A DNA stretch of 64,000 bases, taken from assembly GCA_030694465.1 (NCBI GenBank), contig JAUXYJ010000042.1, positions 62,001-126,000 of the forward strand, given 5' to 3'. This document shows, piece by piece, positions 43,912-50,666 of this stretch. The position numbers were made by a program, and so were the translations under genes. The notes beneath the pieces are model-generated. The model saw only the letters and a program-made list of their open reading frames with translations. It was not told the DNA's origin and did not search any database. Numbering within the stretch: position 1 is the stretch's first letter; every line of letters begins with the position of its first letter. The DNA comes from Deltaproteobacteria bacterium (lineage in GTDB: Bacteria > Myxococcota_A > Polyangia > Polyangiales > Ga0077539).

Positions 43912-44365
43912 CCTTGGCGGGCGTCCCTCCGGTCACGACGCGCTTGCCTGCGCGGGCCCAGCCGATGATCCCAGCGGGCAACACATAAACACGAGTCCAT
44001 CCGAGCGCGACAGCCTGCCGCGCGGCCGTATGGCACGCGTGTCACCGCTCGTTGTAGCAATAGAAGACCAGCGGTGTGCTGTGATCCGCGGGGAGGTTTT
44101 GTGCGGTCAATCGATCGTGGCCGACGTGTCGCGCGCCGGGGATGTGACCTTCTTCATAGCGCTCGCGGCCGTTGGCATCAAAGATCGCGACAGTCTCGTG
44201 GCGCTCGATCATCGCCGAGAGAGCGTCGACGGTGAGCTCGGGCATGGCTTGCTCGGCGGCGGTGCCCGACGTGGGCGTGGCGGCGTCGGACTTGCGAGAG
44301 CATGCCGCGCTGAGGGCGAGGACGCTCATGGCGGCGGCGATCCAGGGGGTAGGGGCGTGTTTCAT
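43907..44365 (-). CDS. Lipoprotein rhodanese, probable selenoprotein (in-frame UGA = Sec108)
   Basis: 152 residues if the UGA at 44042-44044 is read through as selenocysteine. ATG 44365 gives a lipoprotein signal (MKHAPTPWIAAAMSVLALSAAC), so the protein is periplasmic. The rhodanese domain starts with 'ETVAIFDANGRERYEEGHIPGARHV'. At the active site the frame reads F-Y-C-Y-N-E-R-[UGA]-H-A-C-H-T-A-A-R-Q-A. Cys-type relatives have Y-C-x-N-x-x-C-x-A-S-x-x-A-A, so UGA falls exactly on the catalytic Cys, creating a U-x-x-C pair. The remaining 44 residues (VALGWTRVYVLPAGIIGWAR...) are the normal rhodanese C-terminus and end at a UGA at 43907. A stop here would remove the active site; a sequencing error is the main alternative. 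Confidence 0.78.
44006..44039 (-). promoter_or_regulatory. Candidate bacterial SECIS hairpin
   Basis: Counting from the base after the UGA, bases 3-6 pair with 33-36 (CGCG/CGCG), 8-10 with 27-29 (GCC/GGC) and 16-18 with 23-25 (GCC/GGC), leaving a GCGC apical loop at 19-22 (44023-44020). A small loop starting with G about 18 bases after the UGA is what bacterial SECIS elements usually show. The pairing was found by eye and is helped by high G+C, so it needs a proper fold. Confidence 0.45.
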
Positions 44366-44745
44366 GCGGAGAGCTGGGTCCTTTGGGAAGGGTGTGGGTT
44401 GAAGGCGGCAGCATGACACGGTGCGCGGGCGAATCCAGCCGGGAGCGGGGCGCGCGGCAGCGCGGGTGGGGGCCGCGCTGCGCGGTCGCTGCGCACAATC
44501 TGCGATCAGACCCCACGGATGCCTGCTCGGTCTCTGCGGGAGCTCTCGGGTCTCATTTCGCATCTTAGGCCCAGATTTCCCTCGCAGAGTCCATGGTCCT
44601 CTGATGCGCTAGCCCTGGGGTGCTGATCTGAGCGCACGCTAGCTGTGATGTCCATCGGTGAGCAGATTCCCAGTGCACACGCCACAGTCGCGAAGAGAAC
44701 ATCTGTCCTCATCTTATCGAATGGCCCCGCGCAGTGCTCCCTTTG
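44366..44745. other. Boundary between host-like and low-G+C DNA
   Basis: 380 bases with no intact gene. The composition falls toward the cassette at about 44.55 kb. It contains a degraded copy of the tail of the M23-like gene (see the pseudogene entry) and presumably the promoter of the minus-strand rhodanese gene. Confidence 0.5.
44506..44712 (-). pseudogene. Orphan tail fragment of the M23-like effector gene
   Basis: The minus strand reads 'CSPMDITASVRSDQHP', matching 'PSPMDITASGLPQELLDQHP' near the end of the 816-residue protein. At DNA level two blocks are shared: GTGATGTCCATCGG (44645 and 45241) and GGGTGCTGATCT (44618 and 45202); the distance between the blocks differs by 12 bases, keeping frame. 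It sits directly downstream of the lipoprotein gene, where polymorphic-toxin loci often keep displaced tails. A short hydrophobic start (VLFATVACALGIC) precedes it, so a tiny exported peptide cannot be excluded. Confidence 0.55.
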
Positions 44746-45105
44746 CTAGACCCCAACCCACGGACGAGGCGAGCAAATCAGTAAGATGCTATGCGTACTG
44801 GGATCGCTCATACCCCCATCCGCAGAACAAGTTACCGGGTTGGGTCGTGTGACACAGTAATTCGGGACATACTCACAGCGACGTGCCCAACCCCGGCAGA
44901 AGATTGTGCAGATGCGTTCGTCTTCAACCACGCCTCCAGATGCACCAAAGGTGGCCTCGACTGCAGCCAACTGCCTGCTCTGTTGTAGATAGACACTGTA
45001 ATAAGAGTTGGACGATACACAGATCCCCCTCGGATCGCGTACGTCACAACAGCAAGTCATAAAGACAGCCACAACAACTGCGCAGAAAATTCGTAGCCTC
45101 TCCAT
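44746..45105 (-). CDS. Small Cys-rich lipoprotein, possible immunity protein
   Basis: 119 residues. ATG 45105 has AGAGG six bases upstream, so it is a real gene. The signal MERLRIFCAVVVAVFMTC ends in a run of three Cys, giving a lipoprotein lipobox. The mature part has about seven more Cys ('ERICTIFCRGWARRCEYVPNYC'), suited to disulfides in the periplasm. It starts 35 bases after the stop of the M23-like gene on the same strand. A periplasmic lipoprotein behind a peptidoglycan-hydrolase-like gene is the classic place for an immunity protein. No family recognised. Confidence 0.7.
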   Translation of the reverse strand: MERLRIFCAVVVAVFMTCCCDVRDPRGICVSSNSYYSVYLQQSRQLAAVEATFGASGGVVEDERICTIFCRGWARRCEYVPNYCVTRPNPVTCSADGGMSDPSTHSILLICSPRPWVGV

Positions 45106-45140
45106 CGTATACCTCTTTCATCACTCGTTGCCGATAACGC

Positions 45141-47591
45141 CTATCGCGGAAACCGAAGGATTGGTAAGGTGAACTCGTTGGTCGAAGAGACACACTTGCC
45201 AGGGTGCTGATCTAAGAGTTCTTGAGGGAGCCCGGAAGCGGTGATGTCCATCGGCGAGGGTCTGATGGAGAACCCCAGCGGATCCGCAGGGCGATTGTTC
45301 GAGGGACGAACCAGAAAAAGGTCGTGCAATTCGAAGTGAAGATGAGGCACCGCAGAGCGGCCTGTATTGCCCATTTGTCCGATAGGGTTGCCCTGGCGAA
45401 TCATCTGAAAGAGACTCACGAATCCCCCAGGTTGCATGTGCAAGTACCTAGAAGAATAGCGACCGAAATTTGGGATGTATGGGAGTCTCGTAGACGCCGG
45501 TTGCGTCGAGACTGTGGGAGAGTCCGATGAGCGCGGTTCCTCTTCCGAAATTCCAAACGAAGTGCGACGACCTAGGACGCCCACTCCTGTGGCGTCTCCC
45601 AACTCCGGGCGCACCGCCACGGGACGTCTCGGGCGCGAACCAACGATGTCCGAGGCAAGAGAGCTGACGGGCGGCAGCTCACGCTGAGGACCCGTTCGAA
45701 TGACTGCCTGCGCGATGTTCGCAGGCGGATTTCGGAAAAATTGTTCTAGAGGAGTCCCTGCACCCTGTCCGCGGAAGAGAGAATCAAGAACATAAAACTG
45801 GTCTCGCGAGACGTGTGTGAGCTCCGTCCAATTGGGATTCGTTGAGTTGCGGCGCTCGATGAATCCGCCGGCTGTGATGATCCCATCAGCGACTGCCAAG
45901 ACGCGCTCATTCTCGGCCGAATCGACGAACGGGAGTCCTGGCACGTTGCGTGTGAAGTCGATTGCAAATGTGGCATCGACACCGTTTTCGAATGCAGTGT
46001 GACCCCCTCCGCCATAGTAGAATCCCCGCACGCCGAAACCGCACGGACTGAGTGCAGAAACAGGCACCAGGGCGAGCCAGCCAAACACGGTTGTGCCGAG
46101 CAAGAGTCCTAAGATAACATTGAGGTTAGTATTCTCACCCATGCCCAGCACTACGAACCCATAGATGGCCAACGCGATGGCTTCAGCGATGGCATGCCCT
46201 AATCCGATCAAATAGAGCACAGCCCCAGCCAGCGACGGACTCAAAGCTGTCAACAGTGGCCACCAGGCAAGGGCGCCTAATGCAAACGCCGTCGCTGAGA
46301 CAGCCACAAACTCAACGAACCCACCTGCAGCAAAGTTCTGCGTGCCCGCGGGCCAGGGCGACTTGATTTGGATCTCGGGTGGTTGATTGCCGTACTTGGG
46401 ATGAGTGGGCAGTTGGTCTTCGAAGACTCGACTCATTCCATGGGTGGCAGACGCGACAGAGACTCCTGCCCACAACCAGCCACTAGCGGTCTGTTCGAGA
46501 AGCAAGAACGCAACGCCGTTGAGTACTTTTCCGCTCCACCCGAAGGTCTCGATCGCCTGCTTGTTGCCGCATTGCCCACAGCCAGAGTCTCGAAAAGAGA
46601 TCCCTGGCGAATCAATCACATCAGCGATGACCTTCTCTACAATCGCATGGCTCGCGATCAGGGTGGCGTCGCAAGCAGCAGAGCCAAGATAGAACCCGGA
46701 GCTTGGCGCCAACTTACGAAGCTGTTTAGCGTCCTTCGTTAAGATGGCCTGCTGCAGACTCATCGCTAGGTCAGTGGCGCTGTTGAAGAGCATTTGAGAC
46801 TCGGTCTGGGTCAACCGAGCGATCGCGCGTCGTGACTGTTGGACCCAGTTGACCGACGGGAGGGGACGTGCATCCGTCGCCGTAATCGACCGCGCATAGG
46901 CCACCAGGGCCCCCGCGTTGTCCTGCAAAGCCTCGTAGAGAGCACCGATCTCAAACCAAATAAACGACAGCGCAGTATCCGGTTTGGGTGTCCTGGTGAC
47001 GGCAACGAGTGACTCAATCGCACGGTCTAGACGACCGAGCGACGACCAACAATTCGCCATGTACTCGAGCGCTCTCGGGACAATCGGATGACCCAGAAAA
47101 CCAGCATCTCCTGAGTTGGCTACCAAGTCGGCATACACTTCGAGTGCGGATGTGTGGTGACCGTCCAAGCGAAAGTTATCGCCAATCCAAAGTTGCAGAA
47201 TCGCCCCGAGGTTTGTCCCGCGGTGTTTTGCCGCTGCGGCCCGCAAGCTGTCATTCGCGAGCGACGCGCGCCCACTTAGACGAGCGAGGGTGAGGAGTTC
47301 AGAACAATCTGCCCAAGTTTGGACCGGATCGTTGGAGTTGTCGCTCGAGGCGGGATCGTCCGCTACGCGATCGCCAGTGGGACTGTCTACAACGCAGGTC
47401 CTGCATCCACCGGCACACTTGGGCGCAGTCACGAATGACCAAATGGGACGGATATGCGGGTCGGTTGAGTTGACGCGGCGAATCCGAGGATCAGGATCGG
47501 CAACCAGAGACCGTACCCTCTTATCATGAGATTCGTGAGGACTAGGGCAACGAATGCCAAGACATCGCAATGACTGCGTGGCGCTGTTCAT
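45141..47591 (-). CDS. TPR / transmembrane / M23 peptidase-like protein, candidate effector
   Basis: 816 residues. ATG 47591 lies in a 4-base ATGA overlap with the upstream stop and has GGAG 8 bases before it. Layout: Cys-rich N-terminus (~1-75); helical TPR-like region (~90-250); a small domain (~265-400); three or four hydrophobic helices (~425-515); then an M23-like domain from ~530. The latter shows 'VLAVADGIITAGG', 'RYLHMQPGG', 'PIGQMGNTG' and HLHFEL (~750), with a ~130-residue insertion. The first zinc ligand (H-x-G-x-D) reads E-N-G-V-D, with a His four residues earlier, so activity is uncertain. No N-terminal signal. Membrane helices plus a lysis domain behind an Eag-like gene suggest a secreted antibacterial effector. 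Confidence 0.75.
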   Translation of the reverse strand: MNSATQSLRCLGIRCPSPHESHDKRVRSLVADPDPRIRRVNSTDPHIRPIWSFVTAPKCAGGCRTCVVDSPTGDRVADDPASSDNSNDPVQTWADCSELLTLARLSGRASLANDSLRAAAAKHRGTNLGAILQLWIGDNFRLDGHHTSALEVYADLVANSGDAGFLGHPIVPRALEYMANCWSSLGRLDRAIESLVAVTRTPKPDTALSFIWFEIGALYEALQDNAGALVAYARSITATDARPLPSVNWVQQSRRAIARLTQTESQMLFNSATDLAMSLQQAILTKDAKQLRKLAPSSGFYLGSAACDATLIASHAIVEKVIADVIDSPGISFRDSGCGQCGNKQAIETFGWSGKVLNGVAFLLLEQTASGWLWAGVSVASATHGMSRVFEDQLPTHPKYGNQPPEIQIKSPWPAGTQNFAAGGFVEFVAVSATAFALGALAWWPLLTALSPSLAGAVLYLIGLGHAIAEAIALAIYGFVVLGMGENTNLNVILGLLLGTTVFGWLALVPVSALSPCGFGVRGFYYGGGGHTAFENGVDATFAIDFTRNVPGLPFVDSAENERVLAVADGIITAGGFIERRNSTNPNWTELTHVSRDQFYVLDSLFRGQGAGTPLEQFFRNPPANIAQAVIRTGPQRELPPVSSLASDIVGSRPRRPVAVRPELGDATGVGVLGRRTSFGISEEEPRSSDSPTVSTQPASTRLPYIPNFGRYSSRYLHMQPGGFVSLFQMIRQGNPIGQMGNTGRSAVPHLHFELHDLFLVRPSNNRPADPLGFSIRPSPMDITASGLPQELLDQHPGKCVSSTNEFTLPILRFPR

Positions 47592-48070
47592 CGTGTCTGC
47601 TCCGATCCCGTCGTAGCCTTGCTGGGCAGCTGAATGCTCGTCAGAACACTCCGAAACAACTCGCGCATCGCAGAGGACAGAGGGTGAATCGTCGTGAGTG
47701 TTGCTAAGAAGCCGTCGTTTGCCACGACAAAGACACACTGCAACTGTTCGAACTGAAGCGTTGGACCTGACTTAAGCACAATGCTCCGGAGGATGGCAGG
47801 GCTTCCCGCGATCGTCAGCGTCGAAGGGCTCTCACCGAGCTGCACTGGCTGCGAAAACAGGGACTGCGCTGCGGCTGTCGCTGAGCTGATCCCTGGGGCT
47901 GCCTTGATGATGGCAAGAGCCGAATGAAAGGGCATTCCTGGCGCGAGCTCAGCGGCTGCGGTTGGATCAATGAACGAAAAAAGTGACCTATCAACCCAGG
48001 TCTTTGGTAGCTTCACCTCAAACGAGCCTAGCGCTGAGGATTGCACCCATGTCGTACTTACATCGATCAT
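47588..48070 (-). CDS. DcrB/Eag-like (DUF1795-type) protein
   Basis: 160 residues from ATG 48070, which overlaps the upstream stop (ATGA) and has GGAG 6 bases ahead. No signal. The layout matches DcrB/EagT6 proteins: 'VKLPKTWVDRSLFSFIDP', 'FHSALAIIKA', a helix, 'LTIAGSPAILRSIVL', 'LQCVFVVANDGFLATLTTIHPLS', then a final helix. Eag proteins are chaperones that shield transmembrane helices of type VI effectors before export and are encoded next to them. Here the next gene encodes a protein with such helices, and the two are translationally coupled. Homology is by pattern only. Confidence 0.65.
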   Translation of the reverse strand: MIDVSTTWVQSSALGSFEVKLPKTWVDRSLFSFIDPTAAAELAPGMPFHSALAIIKAAPGISSATAAAQSLFSQPVQLGESPSTLTIAGSPAILRSIVLKSGPTLQFEQLQCVFVVANDGFLATLTTIHPLSSAMRELFRSVLTSIQLPSKATTGSEQTR

Positions 48071-49113
48071 GCGAGACTCCATTTTAGCCGCAGATAGTCG
48101 TTTGCAAGACCGAGCGAAAAGTCACTCAGTGCAGAAGAGTAGGTCATACTCTCGAATACTTCGACGGCCCCGTAGGCGTACAAGCTCGCCAAATAGGCAA
48201 CCGCAAGACGATAGAGTGAATCGTCGGTTTCGGCCGCCGACACCGTTCGAGTCTTGAGCAAGGTCGAGCCTCGAAGCAAGGTAATCGTATTCCCTTGCCG
48301 TCTTAGAACAATTACTTCTGGGAGACCGTCGGCGAAAAACCCAAACTCTCCATAGGGAAAGCTCGCTTCTTGGACCCCACCGCCCCAACTGTTGCTCGCG
48401 GATCCTTCGCGACCAAGCCAAAAGCCATTGATGTAGCTCTTGTCGACAAGACGTTCGTAGCTGTTTGCAACACCGGAGTATTGACGAAATAGCCCAACGA
48501 AGGTGAAATCCGTAAGGAAATCGCCAACGGTCGATGCCATAAAATCATCGATGCCATCAAACTTTACCGAAGGCCCACCGTTGAGAGCTTCTCTAACGAA
48601 CTGAGGTTTGCGAAAGGCCTCTGATTGTCGAAAATCGTTGCCGCGGGGCCCGCTGTCTCGCCAAGTCTCGATCGGATAGCCGTTGCACACCTCGGTCACA
48701 GAATCGGCTCGAAGCCACCACGCCAGAGATGGTAGATCTGAGGGCAAGAAGTCTGAGGATCGTCTCCGCCGTGCCAAGCCATCGATGAAGATGCTGCCTG
48801 TTTGCTTGTTGGATACCCTTGCTTCGAATCGAAGCAAACGCAGTGGATTGCGAACGCAGCTCACGAGGGTGCTCGAAGTCTGGCCTGCTGGAGGCCGGAA
48901 GGTCGCGATTGGCAACCAGACCTCGCTTCGATTGGACATTCCGGTTAACAAGGTGACGACAAACGCCCCGACGTCTTCACCCCAGGCCTGTAGACAGATG
49001 TCTAGTTCGTCAAAGCAAGAGACATCGATGGCACTCTCAATAGGCAGGGCAATGATGCCCTGATTGCCATCAAACGTGCTGGGGGTTGGTGTTAGCAATA
49101 TCTCAAGCGGCAT
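48067..49113 (-). CDS. Cassette paralog C: beta-rich domain plus LamG-like domain
   Basis: 348 residues; AAGGG 7 bases before ATG 49113. Residues 1-115 belong to the same family as the two upstream genes (shared 'SAIDVSCFDELDICL', 'T-G-M-x-N', 'LRLLRFEARV', 'IDGLARR'). Residues ~125-348 are a concanavalin/LamG-like sandwich: 'LAWWLRADSVT', 'WRDSGPRGNDFRQ', 'PSVKFDGIDDFMAS', 'FTFVGLFRQ', typical of carbohydrate- or surface-binding modules. No signal peptide. It probably gives target binding to whatever structure the family forms. Its stop overlaps the DcrB-like start. Confidence 0.7.
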   Translation of the reverse strand: MPLEILLTPTPSTFDGNQGIIALPIESAIDVSCFDELDICLQAWGEDVGAFVVTLLTGMSNRSEVWLPIATFRPPAGQTSSTLVSCVRNPLRLLRFEARVSNKQTGSIFIDGLARRRRSSDFLPSDLPSLAWWLRADSVTEVCNGYPIETWRDSGPRGNDFRQSEAFRKPQFVREALNGGPSVKFDGIDDFMASTVGDFLTDFTFVGLFRQYSGVANSYERLVDKSYINGFWLGREGSASNSWGGGVQEASFPYGEFGFFADGLPEVIVLRRQGNTITLLRGSTLLKTRTVSAAETDDSLYRLAVAYLASLYAYGAVEVFESMTYSSALSDFSLGLANDYLRLKWSLA

Positions 49114-49128
49114 CTCTGTACCCTTCAG

Positions 49129-49476
49129 CTATCGCCAAGCACGGGCGAGACCTGTCAGCGTGAAGCTTCCGCCCGTGCCGGTCACAACGGCAGAGTAGCG
49201 CACATACCGAAGAAAATTCCGGACCGTGATCTTCTGATAGTTCCCCGCCGAGGATACCGAGTCGAAGGTAGCCGCGGTGACCCATCCCTGATCCACTTCG
49301 TTTTGCATCGAGGTGATAATGGAGATAATCAGAGAAGAAGAAGGATTGACTTGATGTACCCCGAGGGCGAGGTCCAGTTGATCATATCCCGATACGTCGA
49401 TGGCTTCGACGATTGACATCGGGCCAGTGCTAGATACTGCAATCGGTAGCTCACTAAACACAATCTCGTCTGCCAT
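49129..49476 (-). CDS. Cassette paralog B: small beta-rich protein
   Basis: 115 residues; AAGGAG 7 bases before ATG 49476. Predicted all-beta. Shares with paralogs A and C the start 'MADEIVFSELPI', 'TGPMSIVEAIDVSGYDQLDLALGV', 'ITSMQN', 'NFLRYVRYSAVVTG' and the end 'TLTGLAR'. No signal or membrane segment. The family was not recognised. It looks like a subunit of an assembled particle or fibre, but that is inference. Confidence 0.7.
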   Translation of the reverse strand: MADEIVFSELPIAVSSTGPMSIVEAIDVSGYDQLDLALGVHQVNPSSSLIISIITSMQNEVDQGWVTAATFDSVSSAGNYQKITVRNFLRYVRYSAVVTGTGGSFTLTGLARAWR

Positions 49477-49527
49477 GGATTGACTCCTTCAATGCACCCG
49501 AATGATCGTACGGAATTCCTGCGTCGA

Positions 49528-49917
49528 CTAGCGCTTGCGTCCCATCCCCGAAATCATGATGGAGGCAGACGTCGTTGTCGTGAGTACGATTTGGTACCGA
49601 AGAAAGCGCAATAGCAGACTACTGCTCGCAGGCAGGACAAGCCCCTTCCACTTGCCAATATCAGTTGGGAGGGTAAACGACGCCGAACCGCAGTTGATGC
49701 CCCCAGACATCCAACTCGAGTCGTCCACCAGATTCTGCATGCTGGTAAACATGTTTACGACAACGGTTCCGGAGGTTCCTGCAGAGAGAAGGCCTACTTG
49801 GAGGTCAAGAAAATCCCAGTTGCTGATATCCAGCGCAGTTCGGATGTCCTGGGCGATGGTTGTGGGCCCAGTGGTGATCAGAAGAGGTTGAGGTGTAACA
49901 ACGATGACGTCAGCCAT
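49528..49917 (-). CDS. Cassette paralog A: small beta-rich protein
   Basis: 129 residues; AGGAG 7 bases before ATG 49917. First gene of the low-G+C minus-strand set. Shares with B: 'MADVIVVTPQPL', 'TGPTTIAQDI', 'ALDISNWDFLDLQVGLL', 'FTSMQN', 'RFLRYQIVLT' and 'ISGMGRK'. Extra Ser/Thr-rich strands lie in the middle. Predicted soluble and all-beta. Unknown family. Confidence 0.7.
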   Translation of the reverse strand: MADVIVVTPQPLLITTGPTTIAQDIRTALDISNWDFLDLQVGLLSAGTSGTVVVNMFTSMQNLVDDSSWMSGGINCGSASFTLPTDIGKWKGLVLPASSSLLLRFLRYQIVLTTTTSASIMISGMGRKR

Positions 49918-50093
49918 GACAGAGCTCCTACGGTGGGAGAGAGAACCAGCCCGTGCAAGCAGAGTGTGTGTTCACCGGACTGACCACCGATTGTTACCGT
50001 GGCTTTCCTAAATGTCCACCGGTCGCCAGCGATTTCGACCCTGTGGCGCCATTTTCTCGCCGCGTGGCACCCAAGCTCTCCCCCCTGCTCACT

Positions 50094-50618
50094 TCACCGC
50101 GCTTTGAGACGCTTGAGCTCGTGCAGGGTCATCGGGCCGCGGAGCACCGACAGGGCCCACCGCGGCTGCAACAGGCTCACCGGTGCCCCGTTTGCGGGGC
50201 GCACGACAAACCACCGGGGAGCGATCATGCGCAGCAGCCTCGCCGTCGCGCTCTTGGGCTTCTCGCCCAGGCCCTCGACCACACGTGCGCGGTCGGCGTC
50301 GGTCTGCAGGCGCCCGATGATCCAGGTCCCCGCGTTGGACAGGGCGCGGTAGTCCAGGTCCATGGGGTTTTGTGTGGCCAAGACCATCCCGACGCCAAAC
50401 GCGCGCGCTTGCTTCATCAGCGCGACCAGCGGCCGCTTGGTCGGCGGCGCGTGGGGATGTGGCGGCAAAAACCCATACACCTCGTCAAAGACCACGAGCG
50501 CGCGCAGCCGGTTGGTGCCCGATTGGCTGCGCACCCACGCGAGAGTCTCTTCGAGCGAGCGACGGCCGCCGAGCACGAGCTTCGGGCCTTCGGGGCGGGG
50601 AGACGGTGTTGCATTCAT
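50094..50618 (-). pseudogene. Truncated HerA-type ATPase (C-terminal part only)
   Basis: 174 residues. 'RALVVFDEVYGFLPPHPHAPPTKRPL', 'MKQARAFGVGMVLATQNPMDLDYRALSNAG' (in part) and 'IIGRLQTDADRARVVEGL' are the Walker B to C-terminal part of the HerA/DUF853-like ATPases, which are usually several hundred residues longer. The Walker A half is missing; the frame begins with an unrelated Pro/Arg-rich stretch (MNATPSPRPEGPK). It cannot hydrolyse ATP alone. It lies right next to the low-G+C cassette, so truncation by that insertion or a related rearrangement is plausible. Confidence 0.75.
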
Positions 50619-50666
50619 AGCGGCTGTTCTCTCGTGAAGGTGCGGTGGCCCTGCGAATCCGCGCGC

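Noticed and set aside
43830-44060. Treating the rhodanese as a pseudogene ending at the internal stop
   Set aside because: The stop is exactly at the catalytic Cys position, the C-terminal half is undamaged and in frame, and the start has a good lipoprotein signal; decay would not be expected to leave this pattern. A sequencing error remains possible.
45141-47738. Longer start of the M23-like protein at 47738
   Set aside because: ATG 47591 has a good ribosome-binding site and an ATGA overlap with the upstream gene; the extra 49 codons are antisense-like overlap with the DcrB-like gene.
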